A stretch of DNA of 64,000 nucleotides from Halomonas sp. (GCA_018401555.1 JAGYKP010000081.1:203680-267679); one strand, 5' to 3'. Shown: positions 30,501 to 41,185, counted from the stretch's first letter. Notes: generated by a model from the sequence alone, not told the origin. Numbers and translations are program-made.

Positions 30501-32447
30501 ATGCTGGACTTTCTTGAGGTCGAGGAGACCGTCGGCCGTTTCTGGCACCGCTGGGCCTCCGGGGCGGCGAGCTATCCTGATCACCCCGAGGCGGCGGTCA
30601 GTCTCGAGAGCCTGCGCCCCATGTTGGGCGTGTTCTTCCGCGCCGGCGGTGGGGAGCAGGGTATCGAGGTGGCGGCCATCGCCCGGCGCGCCTCGGCTCA
30701 CCGGCTGAGTCTGCGTCAGCGCCTGGGCCTCGACGAGGAGGCCCTCGACCAGGCCCGCCGTGACGAGGAGAACCTGCTGCTGCCGCCACGCCTAGCGCTC
30801 TACCCCGAGGCCGCCCTCAACCGCGACCTCTATCTGTGGCTGACCGCCTACCTGGCCGAGGCACGTCCGCTGACATATCCCCAGGATCCCTTGCAGGCCG
30901 ATCTGGCGCGGCTGCGCGAGGCGCGGCGTACTGCCCGTGCCGCCCTGGCCCGCTTCCCCGGGCTCGCCGAGCGCTATGTACGGCTGTGTGGCGAGCTGCT
31001 GGCCATCCGACCGCAGCGCAAGCGCCTGCCGCCCAGGGAGGCGGCCCTGGAGGCCGCGCTTTGCGCCGAGCTGGGTGCCCCCGATCCCGAGGAGGCCTGG
31101 GCCGTGGCCATGCAGCGCGCCATCCGCGAGAGCGACTTCCCGCTGGAGGAGTTCCGCGCGCCACGCGGCTATCGCCCGCCGCTGCCGGTGCCGCTGTGGG
31201 GACAGGCGGTCACCCTGGGTACCCGCGATGGCGCTCGCGAGCAGAGCGTGGACGACGACGAGGAGCTGGCCAGCGCCGCTGCCTCGCCCGACGATGACCA
31301 CGGCAAGCGCCAGGCCGATCGCCGCGAGCAGGACCAGGCCGATCGTGACGATCCGTTGATGCTCAACAACATGGAGAAGATGCTCTCCTGGGCGGAGATG
31401 GTGAACCTCAATCGCCACGTGGAGGACGAGGAAGAGGAGGAAGCGCGTCAGGCGGCCGACCAGATGGACGAGATCGTGCTCAGCTCCAACCGCAAGAAGG
31501 CCTCATCCCGGCTCAAGCTCGATCTCGACCTGGCCCCCGACGAGGCCGCTGGTGGCCGCCTCAAGGGCAAGCATCTCTATCCCGAATGGAACCACCGCAA
31601 GCAGGCCTACCTGCCCGACCACTGTGTGGTGCTCAGCGACGTGCAGAGCGAGGAGGGGGAGGACTGGGAGCCCGACGAGTCGACCCGGCGGCGCATCCGC
31701 CGCGTGCGTCGCGAATTCGAGGCGCTGCGCCCGCGGCGCGAGATCCTGCGCGGCCAGCTGGATGGCAGCGAGCTCGACATGGATGCGGTGATCCGCTCGC
31801 GCTGCGACCTGGCCGCCACCGGCGAGGCCAGCGATCGCCTCTACATGGCCAGCCGCACCCAGGCCCGTGACCTGGCGGTATCGATCCTGGTGGACGTCTC
31901 GCTCTCCACCGAGGCGTGGCTGCAGGACCGCCGGGTGCTCGACGTGGCCAAGGAGGCGCTGTTGGTGCTGGGCCATGGCCTGGCCGGCTGTGGCGACGAC
32001 TATTCGATCCACAGCTTCACCTCCCAGCGCCGCCACAAGGTGTGGGTCAACACCCTGAAGGAGTTCGACGAGCCCATGGGGGATCGAGTGACGCGGCGCA
32101 TCTCGGCGCTGCGTCCGGCAGCTACACCCGCATGGGGCCGGCCATTCGCCACCTGACCAAGCAGCTGAGCGAACGCCCCAATCGGCACCGGCTGCTGCTG
32201 ATGCTTACCGACGGCAAGCCCAACGACAATGACTACTACGAGGGGCGCTACGGCATCGAGGATACCCGCAAGGCGGTGCTGGAAGCGCGGCGCCAGGAGG
32301 TGCGGGTCTTCGGAGTGACCATCGACCGCGAGGCGGGGCAATATATCCCCCACCTGTTCGGTCGCGGCGGCTACGCCATCGTGCAGCGTCCGGAGCACCT
32401 GTCGCCAGGCCCTGCCGGGCATCTACCGCCAGATCATTGCCACCTGA
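30501..32447 (+). CDS. norD: Nitric oxide reductase activation protein NorD (vWA domain), frameshifted
   Basis: About 648 residues. N-terminal helical region, a charged middle (VEDEEEEEARQAADQMDEIV) and a C-terminal von Willebrand A domain with the MIDAS motif VDVSLSTEAW and LLMLTDGKPNDNDYYEGRYG. The frame shifts near 32117 and again near 32408 (one extra C), after which the expected ending reads ALPGIYRQIIAT. NorD partners NorQ in activating NorB. Start ATG 30501 is preceded by CCGGGAGC. Confidence 0.9.
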
Positions 32448-32485
32448 GCCTATTGTCCGTCGAACCATCGCCGAGGAAACGCGCC

Positions 32486-32707
32486 ATGACCCTTCAAACC
32501 CGACTGATCCTCGCCGTGGCGGCCTGGTGCCTGGTCGCCGTGGCGCTGGTGCTGCCGCTGGTGTGGTTGATCAACAACCGCGACTGGGGCATCGGCCTGA
32601 TGCTGCTGACCCCGTTCCTGGTCTATGCCCTGATGCGCCTGGGGCGTGCCCTGGAGGGCTGGGCCCGGGCGACGCCTCCACCGAATCATCAGGGCTCCCG
32701 AGAGTGA
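32486..32707 (+). CDS. Small two-helix membrane protein in the nor cluster
   Basis: 73 residues, MTLQTRLILAVAAWCLVAVA then a second helix IGLMLLTPFLVYALMRLG and a short polar tail. Follows norD by 38 bases in the same direction. No family recognised. By position it may belong to the NO reductase unit, perhaps as an assembly factor or small accessory subunit. Confidence 0.6.
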   Translation: MTLQTRLILAVAAWCLVAVALVLPLVWLINNRDWGIGLMLLTPFLVYALMRLGRALEGWARATPPPNHQGSRE

Positions 32708-32720
32708 GGCGTCCGGGACA

Positions 32721-33896
32721 CTAAAACGGGGCGTTCCTGGCGTAGAGTCGTCTTCCTGCCACAAAGGTCTGTTGCGTCTGGAGGTCGTTGTCGAGCAGGG
32801 TGATGTCGGCGTCGTAGCCGATCGCCAGGCGGCCCTTCCGGCCATCGAGGCCGAGCACTCGTGCCACGTTTCCCGAGACCAGGTCGAGCGCCTGATCGAG
32901 TGGTAGCACCGCCTCGCGGACCAGGCGTTGCCAGTCCCCGATCAGGGTGGTGTTGCCCGCTACCCGCATGCCGATAAAGGCGCCTCGGGCGTCGAACTCG
33001 GGCAGGCTGCCGTTACAGTCGGAGCTCATCGTGATGCGCTCGACCGCCACGCCACGCCGGAGCAATTGCGATACCGCACCGAAGCCGCTCAGGTCGTCCT
33101 CGTCGGTGTCGTCGAAGGCCGTCACATCCACGTTGGCGTCGAAGGTCAGTGCATAGTCCGCGGCCTCCTCGAGCAGGTCGCGATGGCGGTTCACATGAGT
33201 CGGGATCACCTGCTCGGCGGGGATCTCGGTCTCGCCGAGCAGGCGGCGCAGCGGCTCCAGGCCGCGCTTGCCATCGCCGACATGGAAATGGCAGATACCC
33301 AGCTTGCCGGCCAGCATGGCACCGACGCGTACCTCGCTGACCAGGCGCTCGATCTCGTCCTGACGCGGCTGGCTCGAACGATGGTCCGAGATGGCGATCT
33401 CGCCCAGACCGATGACCTCGGGGATCCAGGCCAGGTCGCGCTGCACGTCGCCGGTGAGAGTCGGTGGTGGCACGCGATACGACCCCGTGTACATATAGGC
33501 CGCGATACCCTCGTCGCGCAGTCCACGGACCTTGGCCAGCAGGTCTGCAGGGGAGCGGCTGATACCGTCGGTGCCCAACACCCCCACCACGGTGCCGATG
33601 CCCATTGAGGCAATCGCATGGGCGGTGATCTCCGGACAGCGGGTGCCGCAGCCCCCTTCGCCGCCACCGCCGGTCACATGCACGTGCTGGTCGATAAAGG
33701 CGGGCACCGCGGTGAGGTGGCGAGCCTCGACTACGCGCACTGGCCACCCTTCCGGCACGGCGAGATCGCGCCCCAGGGCGGCGATCCGGCCGTCGGCGAT
33801 CAGGATCTCCGTGGCCTCGAGTCGTTCCGGGGCGAAGATGCTTCCGACACGCAGCAGGGTCAGCAGGGGAGCGTCTCGATCATCGAGGGGCATCAT
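32721..33896 (-). CDS. iadA: Isoaspartyl dipeptidase (beta-aspartyl peptidase)
   Basis: Intact 391 residues of the amidohydrolase superfamily. The metal motif is IDQHVHVTGGGGEGG; HFHVGDGKRGLEPL and IPTHVNRH supply further ligands, and TMSSDCNGSLPEFDARG holds the catalytic Asp. It splits beta-Asp-Xaa dipeptides. Its start overlaps the cphA stop (ATGA). In this operon the natural substrate is beta-Asp-Arg released by cyanophycinase. Confidence 0.93.
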   Translation of the reverse strand: MMPLDDRDAPLLTLLRVGSIFAPERLEATEILIADGRIAALGRDLAVPEGWPVRVVEARHLTAVPAFIDQHVHVTGGGGEGGCGTRCPEITAHAIASMGIGTVVGVLGTDGISRSPADLLAKVRGLRDEGIAAYMYTGSYRVPPPTLTGDVQRDLAWIPEVIGLGEIAISDHRSSQPRQDEIERLVSEVRVGAMLAGKLGICHFHVGDGKRGLEPLRRLLGETEIPAEQVIPTHVNRHRDLLEEAADYALTFDANVDVTAFDDTDEDDLSGFGAVSQLLRRGVAVERITMSSDCNGSLPEFDARGAFIGMRVAGNTTLIGDWQRLVREAVLPLDQALDLVSGNVARVLGLDGRKGRLAIGYDADITLLDNDLQTQQTFVAGRRLYARNAPF

Positions 33897-36531
33897 GGCG
33901 CTTCTTCACTGGGATCAGTCGACCCCGGTGAGCAGAAGCGGCGCCCCTTGAGACGCTCGATGGCACCATCGACGTCATCGATCAGCAGCACCAGCAGGTC
34001 GCCTTCACCGGCCTCGATCGAAGGCCCTGTCGACGGCCCGGGACTCTTCCATGATGACCTCCACCCGGCAGGCACCCGACACCGACTCGGCGCCCTCGCG
34101 CAGCAGGCGAGGCGGTGTCACCGGAGGCGCGTCCGCGGGCGTCGGTCTCGTAGATGAACAGGACATCGTGCATCCGGGCGAGCAGGGTGCCGAGCGTGAA
34201 CAGATCCTCGTCACGGCGATTGCCCGGGGCGCTGGCCACGCTGATGCGCCGCCGGGCAGGGATGCAGGCGACCAGTTCGCTCAAGGCCGCGAGTGCCGGC
34301 ACGTTGTGCCCGTAGTCGATCAGCACCTTCATGCCGTTGGCGTCGATAAGGTTGGTGCGTCCGGGATTCTGTCCGGGGGTGGGATGGAAGGTCTGTAGGC
34401 CCCTCTGGATGTCGGCGATGGAGAGCCCCAGGGCATAGGCGGCCGCGCTGGCGGCCAGGGCGTTGGCGACGTTGAAGCGGGCATGGCCCTCGAAGGTGAT
34501 CGGCACGTCCACCACCGGTATCACCTCGGCCTCGACCTGGCCCTGGCGCATCACGATGCGTTCCTCATGGACCGTAAAGGCGACACCCTGATCGCGGACA
34601 TGTCGGCGCACGGGGCGCGAGTCGGGGTCCAGAGTGAAGAAGATGATATTGCCCCGGGCCCACTCCTGGCCTGCCAGCACCCTGGGGTCGTCGGCGTTGA
34701 GCACGGCCGTCCCGCCTGGGCGCACGGCATCGATCACCACGGTCTTGCAGCGCGCCAGCTCGTCGAGGGTATGGATGTCGTGCTCGCCCAGGTGGTCGCT
34801 GGCGATGTTGAGCAATACGCCCACGTCACACTCGTCGAACCCCAGGCCGCGGCGCATGATGCCGCCGCGGGCGACCTCGAGCACGGCGCACTCGACCGTG
34901 GGTTCGCGCAGCACGATGGCAGCTGCCTGGGGGCCGCTGTAGTCACCGCGCAGGATCACATGGTTATCGACCTCGATGGTCCCGGTGCAGGCCATGCCGA
35001 CATGGCGTCCCGCCTGGCGCAGCAGATGCGAGAGCAGGCGCACCGTGGTGGTCTTGCCGTTGGTACCGGTGACCGCCACGATGGGGATTCGCCCCGTGGC
35101 CTCGCTGTCCGGGAACAGCATGTCGATGACCGGACGAGCGACATCGCGGCCCTCCCCGTGGGTGGGCGACAGGTGCATGCGAAAGCCGGGCCCGGCGTTG
35201 ACCTCGACCACGGCGGCGGACTGCTCCTCCAGGGGGCGGCTGAGGGTCTCGGCCAGCAGGTCGATGCCGATGATGTCCAGCCCCACCAGCCGTGCGATGC
35301 GCTCCGCCACGTAGCGTACCTCCGGATGGACATCGTCGGTCACGTCCGTGGCCGTGCCCCCGGTGCTGAGGTTCGCCGTGGGCTTGAGGAAGACCATCTC
35401 GCCGGCGGGGATGATGCTCTGCAGGGTCAGATTCTGCTGGCCGATCAGCCGCAGCGACTGTTCGTCCAGCTGGATCCGGGTCAGCAGGTTCTCGTGGCCG
35501 ATACCGCGGCGCGGGTCCTTGTTCTCCTCGTCGACCAGGGCCTGCAGGGTGGCGACCCCATCGCCGACCACATGCGCCGGGCGGCGCCGGGCCGCGGCCA
35601 CGAGCTTGTTGTCGATGACCAGCAGGCGATGGTCCTCGCCCCGGATGTACTGCTCGACGATCACCGAGGGGTTGCGCTGGGCGGCGATATCGAAGGCATC
35701 ACGCAGCGACGGGTCGTCCTCGATGTTGGTACTCACGCCGCGGCCATGGTTGCCGATGACCGGCTTCACCGCGACGGGATAGCCGATGTCACGGACGGCG
35801 TCGAGCGCCTCATCGAAGGAGCCGCACACCCGCCCCAGAGGTACCGGAATGCCGGCATCGCCGAGCACCTGCTTGGTCCACTCCTTGTCGTCGGCGATGC
35901 CGTAGCCGATCAGGTCCGTGTGACCGGTCACCGTCGCCTGGATGCGCTGCTGCCGATGGCCCTGGCCGAACTGGATGTAGCTGTTCTCCTCGCTCAGGCG
36001 GGTATGGGGGATGCCACGCTGACTGGCGGCCTCGACGATGGCGGCCGTGGAGGGCCCCAGCATGTGGGCGTCGCGCACCTGCTTGAGGCGGTCGATGATC
36101 GCCGGCATGTCGATCGCCTCGCCGGCGAACAGACGCTCGACGAGGTCGACGGCCTCGATCCCGGCGGCCAGGCCGCAGGCCTCGTCCCGGTAGCGGTAGA
36201 CGACGTTGTAGATGCCGGGCTCGTAGCTGTCGACGGTCTTGCCATAGCCCACCGAGAAGCCGATCAGGTTCTGCAACTCGATGGCGACATGCTCGACGAC
36301 ATGACCGGCCCAGGTGCCGCGCTCCAGCCGCTCGAGGAAGCCGCCGGGGCGGCCCACCGAGCAGCGGTGCTCCTGGAGGGTTGGCAGCAGGGCGGTAATT
36401 CGCTCGACGATGCCGGGGACGAGATCGCTTGGCTTCTCCTCGAGTTCGCCGATGTCCAGGCGCAAGAAGATGGCCGGGTAGCGGCTGTAGTAGTTCGGGC
36501 CGCGCAGTGCCCGGTGCTCGAGAATGTTCAT
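33893..36531 (-). CDS. cphA: Cyanophycin synthetase CphA
   Basis: About 879 residues, full length for CphA. The N-terminal domain starts MNILEHRALRGPNYYSRYPA; the central ATP-grasp domain has VAVKPVIGNHGRGVSTNIED and VVEVNAGPGFRMHLSPTHG; the C-terminal Mur-ligase-like domain has the P-loop VAVTGTNGKTTTVRLLSHLL and IDYGHNVPA. The enzyme builds multi-L-arginyl-poly-L-aspartate from Asp and Arg with ATP. Near the end the frame shifts at about 34120 and 34015; the repaired end reads LLREGAESVSGACRVEVI to SPGSTDPSEEAP. Starts overlapping the cphB stop. Confidence 0.93.
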
Positions 36532-37376
36532 CGGCGCTCCGCGAGAATGGCGCCGAGTTCGTGGGGGACGAGATAGCGCCGCGCCTCGACGTCGAACCCA
36601 TGGCCGCTGACCATCGCATGGAGGACCATGTTCTCGATGGCCACCGGTTCGCCCATGGACAGCTCGGCGATATTCGAGCTCGCCAGGTCCCGGCTGTCGA
36701 TGAGGATGACATGCCCCGAGCCGATGGCCTCGAGGATGCCATGGGGATGGATGATCACGCCGGCATCCTCGCCCAGGCCTACCCCAAGGTGCTCGGGATT
36801 GCTCGCCCCGACCTCCATCAGCCGCGTGAAACGCCCGCGCTCGAGGAAGTGGCTGTCGATGATCAGGCCGTCGACGAAGCCGAGGCCGAAGGTCATGTTG
36901 ACCCCGCCCTTGCGCAGGGCGTCGGTGGCGGCACCGTTATAGATCATGGTGCCCGGCATGGCCGCCGCGCCGGCACTGGTCCCGGCCACCACTGCGCCGC
37001 TGTCGAGGCGTTCGCGGATGGCACTCAGAACCGGGGAGCCACCCAGGACATTGGTCAGGCGAAGCTGGTCACCGCCGGTGAAGAAGATGACGCCGCTCTG
37101 CTCGATCAGGCGAACGGTGTCATCCTTGGCCGCCTGACGGCGGTCGCGGATACCCAGCAGATGGACGCGGCTGGCCCCCAGGCGTTCAAAGGCCGCTTCG
37201 TAGTCGGGCAGCACCTCGTCGGGAATGCCGCTCGCGGTGGCGATGACCGCAACCTCATGGTTACCCTCGGGGGCCAGGGCAAAAACCCGGTTGAGGATCT
37301 CCAGATCGGAGGTTCTGTCCTCGGCACCGCCGATGGCGACGATAGGGCCGGGTACCGAGGTGGGGGGGGAGGTCAT
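36528..37376 (-). CDS. cphB: Cyanophycinase
   Basis: Intact 282 residues, peptidase family S51. GPIVAIGGAEDR at the start, FFTGGDQLRLTNVLGG in the middle and the nucleophile Ser in VVAGTSAGAAAMPGTMIY. It hydrolyses cyanophycin to beta-Asp-Arg dipeptides. First gene of cphB-cphA-iadA, all overlapping by four bases. Confidence 0.93.
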   Translation of the reverse strand: MTSPPTSVPGPIVAIGGAEDRTSDLEILNRVFALAPEGNHEVAVIATASGIPDEVLPDYEAAFERLGASRVHLLGIRDRRQAAKDDTVRLIEQSGVIFFTGGDQLRLTNVLGGSPVLSAIRERLDSGAVVAGTSAGAAAMPGTMIYNGAATDALRKGGVNMTFGLGFVDGLIIDSHFLERGRFTRLMEVGASNPEHLGVGLGEDAGVIIHPHGILEAIGSGHVILIDSRDLASSNIAELSMGEPVAIENMVLHAMVSGHGFDVEARRYLVPHELGAILAERR

Positions 37377-37742
37377 AATCCTTTCGTCGCCGAGCGACGC
37401 TTTGGAGCCAACGCAGAAAGCACGCTGGCAGGATTCACCTGCCGAATGGCAAGATCCTTGCTGCCTACACTCTCACTTATAACAGGTTCATCGCGAACTG
37501 GCGGTAAAGTGACGCTTTTTTTGGGAGACGGGATGGAGAAGCTAGAGTAAATCCGATGAAGCCGATATTCACCGAAAACGGATGCTGACAGACACCGCCG
37601 CCGTCACCATGGGCATGAACTCGGCCTTCGCTCTCGAGATGATGACCCGGTGCCCCAGCGCCGAGGGGGCTACGGGCGCTTCCATGGATCAGGTGCATGT
37701 CGACCAGGACAGCCAGTGGCGCGACGACAAGCCAATCAATAG
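37377..37742. other. Intergenic region between cphB and the insertion sequence
   Basis: 366 bases holding the likely leftward cphB promoter and an open frame (from 37582) that the insertion sequence cuts. The frame encodes MGMNSAFALEMMTRCPSAEG and resumes without a stop after the IS for about 20 codons. It resembles no family I know, so I cannot say whether a gene was disrupted. Confidence 0.3.
37735..37742. repeat. Target-site duplication, left copy
   Basis: ATCAATAG, identical to the eight bases directly after the insertion sequence (39092-39099). An 8-bp duplication is typical for ISL3-family elements. Confidence 0.9.
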
Positions 37743-39091
37743 GGCTCTTCGTCGTTGGGTGTGGAATTCGCACCCTGAGCTGGGCCAGGATATGACCTCC
37801 ACGATGACAGGAGGCATGGCATGGACGGCACCCAGATTCTGACCCTCGGCCTGGGCCTGGAAGCGCCCTGGATCCTCAAGGACCAGCACCTGGATACCGC
37901 CGTGTCGCCCCACCGGTTGGACCTCTACGTCGAGGCCGAAGCGAGGCAGCCTCTACCCCTGTCCTGACTGCGGCAAGGCCTGCCCGGCTCACGACTTTGC
38001 CGACAAGACTTGGCGACACCTGAACTTCTTCCAACATCACTGCTACCTGCACGCCCGCGTGCCTCGCACCAAGTGCCCTGAGCATGGCGTCAAGCGCATC
38101 GAGGTGCCCTGGGCCCGGCCAGGCAGCGACTTCACCCTGCTGTTCGAGCAAGCCGCCATGTCGTTGGTCAAGGAGATGCCGGTACTAGCCGTCTCCCGGC
38201 AGCTGGAGATCTCCGACAAGCGGCTGTGGCGCATCGTGCACCACTACGTCGGCCGGATGCTGGGGGAACTGGATCTGAGCAACGTGGCCACCGTCGGCGT
38301 CGACGAGACCGCCTCTCGGCGCGGCCAGCGTTACGTGACGGTGTTCCTCGACATGCAGCGCAAGCAGGAGCCGGTGATCTTCGCCGTCCCCGGCCACGGC
38401 AAGGACACCATCAAGGCCTTCAGCGCCTTCCTGGCGGCCCATGGCGGCGATCCGGACAACGTGGTCGAGGTCGTCTGCGACATGTCACAAGCCTTCCTCA
38501 GCGGCGTGGCCGAGCATCTTCCCAAGGCCGACGTCACGGTCGACTGGTTCCATATCGTGCAGACCTTCACCAAGCGGCTGGACGAGGTGCGCAAGAAGGA
38601 GCGCCGGGAGCAGGGACACCCTAAGCCGCTGCGCTGGGCCCTGCTGAAGAGCCTGACAACGAGAACCTGACGCCCAAGCAGCTGGTGGCGCTCCAGGAGC
38701 TGGTGGCCGACCAGAGCGCCACGTCCGACGCCTGGGTGATCAAGGAGAAGCTGCGCTGGATCCAGAAGGCCCCGACACCGCGAGCGGCCCGGTGGCGTAT
38801 CACGAACTACCTCAAGGTCATGAAGGCGGCGGTCTCGGAGAAGCCACTGCTGAAGCCCATGGGAAAAGCTCTGGAGACGCTGGAGCGGCACACCGACGCG
38901 GTGGTCAGGCGCTGGATCTCGGGGCTGACGAACGCGCGACTGGAAGGGATGAACGGCTTGTTCCAGGCGGCTCGGTCACGCGCACGCGGCTACCGGAACG
39001 AGGCCAACTTCATCGCCATGATCTACCTGATTGGTAGCCCAGTGGGCCGCCTGTTCGATCAGGCCAAATCCACGTGAAGTGACGAAGAACC
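37743..39091 (+). mobile_element. ISL3-family insertion sequence, 1349 bp
   Basis: The ends are imperfect inverted repeats: left GGCTCTTCGTCGTTGGGTGT, right (reverse complement) GGTTCTTCGTCACTTCACGT. They are flanked by an identical 8-bp duplication ATCAATAG. The element encodes one transposase on the plus strand. The intact duplication points to a recent insertion, although the transposase frame is broken as written. Confidence 0.92.
37821..39077 (+). CDS. ISL3-family transposase, frameshifted twice
   Basis: About 418 residues. N-terminus MDGTQILTLGLGLEAPWILK, then a zinc-finger region CPDCGKACPAHDF (visible after repairing a shift near 37940), an HTH, and a DDE catalytic core with VGVDETASRRGQRYVTVFLD, VEVVCDMSQAF and a C-terminal NARLEGMNGLFQAARSRARG. 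A second shift near 38655 splits the protein. It would catalyse movement of the surrounding IS. Confidence 0.88.
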
Positions 39092-39099
39092 ATCAATAG
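39092..39099. repeat. Target-site duplication, right copy
   Basis: ATCAATAG directly after the right end of the insertion sequence, matching 37735-37742. Confidence 0.9.
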
Positions 39100-39144
39100 C
39101 GGCCTTGGGGTCCTGCAGCGTTTCCCGGCAAAGTGCGATGAATC

Positions 39145-39169
39145 AAAAAAACCCCTGCATCGGCAGGGG
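39145..39169 (-). terminator. Rho-independent terminator for the exported-protein gene
   Basis: On the minus strand CCCCTGC-CGAT-GCAGGGG is followed by a run of seven T. A textbook intrinsic terminator 58 bases after the stop of the gene ending at 39227. Confidence 0.88.
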
Positions 39170-39226
39170 CAAGGTCGCATCTGGCTGGAACCGCGACGGG
39201 GAACACATGAAGACCACGTTACGCCA

Positions 39227-39589
39227 TTACTGCTGGTCGCTGTCCTGAGCATCGGGCATCGCGGCGTCACCCTGACTGTCTGACCGCGCTTCCGGTTGCT
39301 CACCGTTCGGCATGGGATCCATGCCGCCGGCGAAGCCGCTATCCTCGGCCGGTGTACCCGGTTCGGCCCGGGTCTCGGGGTCAGTGAAGACATCTTCATC
39401 CGCTGCAGACGGCTGTGCCGGGGAGTTGGCCTGCTGGTTGCCATCCAGGCTGTCTTCGGCTGTCGTCGCGGGCGCCGGATCGGCGCTTGGCGCGTCATGC
39501 ATATCGGCGAAAGCCAGTGGGCTGGCCATCAGTCCCGCGGCAAGGCCGAGAATGCCGGCCTTGTTGAGGAGTCTCTTCGCAATCATCCT
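39227..39589 (-). CDS. Small exported acidic protein of unknown function
   Basis: 120 residues from MIAKRLLNKAGILGLAAGLM, a signal peptide ending PLAFA. The mature protein is rich in Ala, Pro, Asp, Glu and Gln with no predicted structured domain, typical of a low-complexity periplasmic protein in a halophile. Start chosen at 39589 because AGGATGG precedes it; a longer frame starts at 39649. No family recognised. 82 bases downstream of the next gene in the same direction. Confidence 0.6.
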   Translation of the reverse strand, partial: RMIAKRLLNKAGILGLAAGLMASPLAFADMHDAPSADPAPATTAEDSLDGNQQANSPAQPSAADEDVFTDPETRAEPGTPAEDSGFAGGMDPMPNGEQPEARSDSQGDAAMPDAQDSDQQ

Positions 39590-39671
39590 TCCATCCTCGC
39601 CATGTGGATTGCCACCTGGTTCGGCAGCATCCGAGGCGCTCCTGTGCACCCCGGATGCTGGCTGGTCAGGG

Positions 39672-40055
39672 TTATGACTGGCCCATCTCCTGGACGCGCT
39701 GCATCAGCTCGGGATCCTGCTGGATGGCCTGGCCGATGGCATTGAAGGTGTCGACATCAAGGCCGCTGTCCTCGACCTCCTCGACCATCTTCTCGTTGGC
39801 CTCCATGCGGATCTCCTGCTGGGCTTCTTCGCCCTCGGCGGACTGCAGGCGCTCGGTATACTCCTGGGATACCGTGGCGATCTCCTGGGAGGCATCGGCA
39901 AACTGCTGCAGTTGCTGGTCGGAGAAATCCTGAGCCGGGGCGGCCGACTGGGGCTGTCCGGTGGTGGCGGCAGGATCCTGCTGGGCATTGGCGGTGGACA
40001 CCATCAGGCCGGCACTGAGCAGGGCGGCAGAAAAGAGGGCGGTGATACGCAGCAT
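39672..40055 (-). CDS. Exported DUF4168-like protein
   Basis: Intact 127 residues. Signal peptide MLRITALFSAALLSAGLMVS ending TANA. The mature part FSDQQLQQFADASQEIATVS to DTFNAIGQAIQQDPELMQRV has the helical repeat arrangement of DUF4168. Periplasmic, function unknown. Likely co-transcribed with the downstream small exported protein. Confidence 0.72.
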   Translation of the reverse strand: MLRITALFSAALLSAGLMVSTANAQQDPAATTGQPQSAAPAQDFSDQQLQQFADASQEIATVSQEYTERLQSAEGEEAQQEIRMEANEKMVEEVEDSGLDVDTFNAIGQAIQQDPELMQRVQEMGQS

Positions 40056-40164
40056 GGCTATCTCCCGTTGGTGTGGCGCGTGGCGCCGAATGAATGTGTC
40101 CCTGTGATGGCCATGCGGCAGTCGCGTTCACCACTTTCCTGTAACGGTTTGTAGTGTGAGTGGC

Positions 40165-41185
40165 TCAGGCCACCCTGAGCCGCTTGCCGAACATCAGCCC
40201 GCCCCAGGGGAGCCGGTTGGCGACCAGGTTCCAGGCGATGGAGCCCGCCAGGCCCACGGCGGCCAGCATCGCCACATAGAGCGGGAGCGGCAGGCGTTCC
40301 CCGCCGTCGAGCAGGTCGACCAGGTTGAAGAACATCGGGTGGGCCAGGTAGATGCCGAAGGAGAACTCGTTGAGGCGCTTGACCACAGGCGGGGCTCGGC
40401 CGACTGCGCAGGCGCGCCATGATCCAGAGGGTAAACAGCAGGAACAGCGGAACCACCCACACCTCCTTGGAGGAGTACGCCAGCCAGCCGGGCAGCGACA
40501 GCAGGACCACCACGCCCAGCATGGCGACCAGCCAGCCAGGATGGGCCAGGCGGACCAGCCAGGCCGGTCGCCTGGCGGGTGGGGCGTGAAAGTGCTGAAC
40601 CAGCACCAGGGCCAGGAAGAACAGGTAGAGCCAGCCGAGCGGTGCGATCCAGTGCAGGTAGCCCGGGGGAAACTCGCTGCGCCACTGCCAGTACCCCCAC
40701 CAGCCCATGCTGATCAGGCTGCCGATCGCCAGCCAAGGTGTGCTAGGCAGCCAGCGGCCAAGATCGAAGCGCACGTAGAGCCAGTAGAAGGCATAGAACT
40801 GCGCGGCGATGATCAGGAAGTAGCCATGCCAGCCGGCATAGAGCAGGTACTCACGCAGCACCTCCAGCAGGCTGGCGTCGGTATTGGCGCTGCGCTGGCG
40901 CAGGAATTCGGCGCCCGAGTAGGCGAGGCCATAGACCGCATAGGGCACCAGCACATACTTGACCCGACTGGAGAGGAATCCCGCGGGGATATCGCGCCCG
41001 TAGCGCATGGAAAACAGGAAGATCGAGATGAAGATGAAGATCGGGGTGCCCAGTACCGTGGGGATGCGGGCCAGATCGGTCGCCAGGGTGTCCAGGCGCT
41101 GGTTCAGGTGGTCGAGCAGGTGGAAGCAGAACACCGCCAGGCAGCCATAGGCGCGTAGCCAGTAGATCTCCTCGATGCGCTGCAT
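40165..41185 (-). CDS. Acyltransferase family 3 membrane protein, frameshifted
   Basis: About 340 residues with around ten membrane helices. It starts MQRIEEIYWLRAYGCLAVFC, the usual beginning of acyltransferase-3 proteins (R/E-LRA...A), with catalytic-type His in FCFHLLDHLNQRL. The frame shifts near 40395; the last ~70 residues (RLNEFSFGIYLAHPMFFNLV) include the conserved SFGIYLAHP motif. Such proteins O-acylate surface polysaccharides or other extracytoplasmic glycans; the acceptor is unknown. Confidence 0.82.

Noticed and set aside
34483..36576. Long plus-strand open frame (697 codons) opposite cphA
   Set aside because: Exact antisense of cphA, no recognisable motif, no ribosome site.
37582..37842. 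Open frame cut by the insertion sequence as a disrupted gene
   Set aside because: No family resemblance and no clear ribosome site; recorded only as part of the intergenic region.
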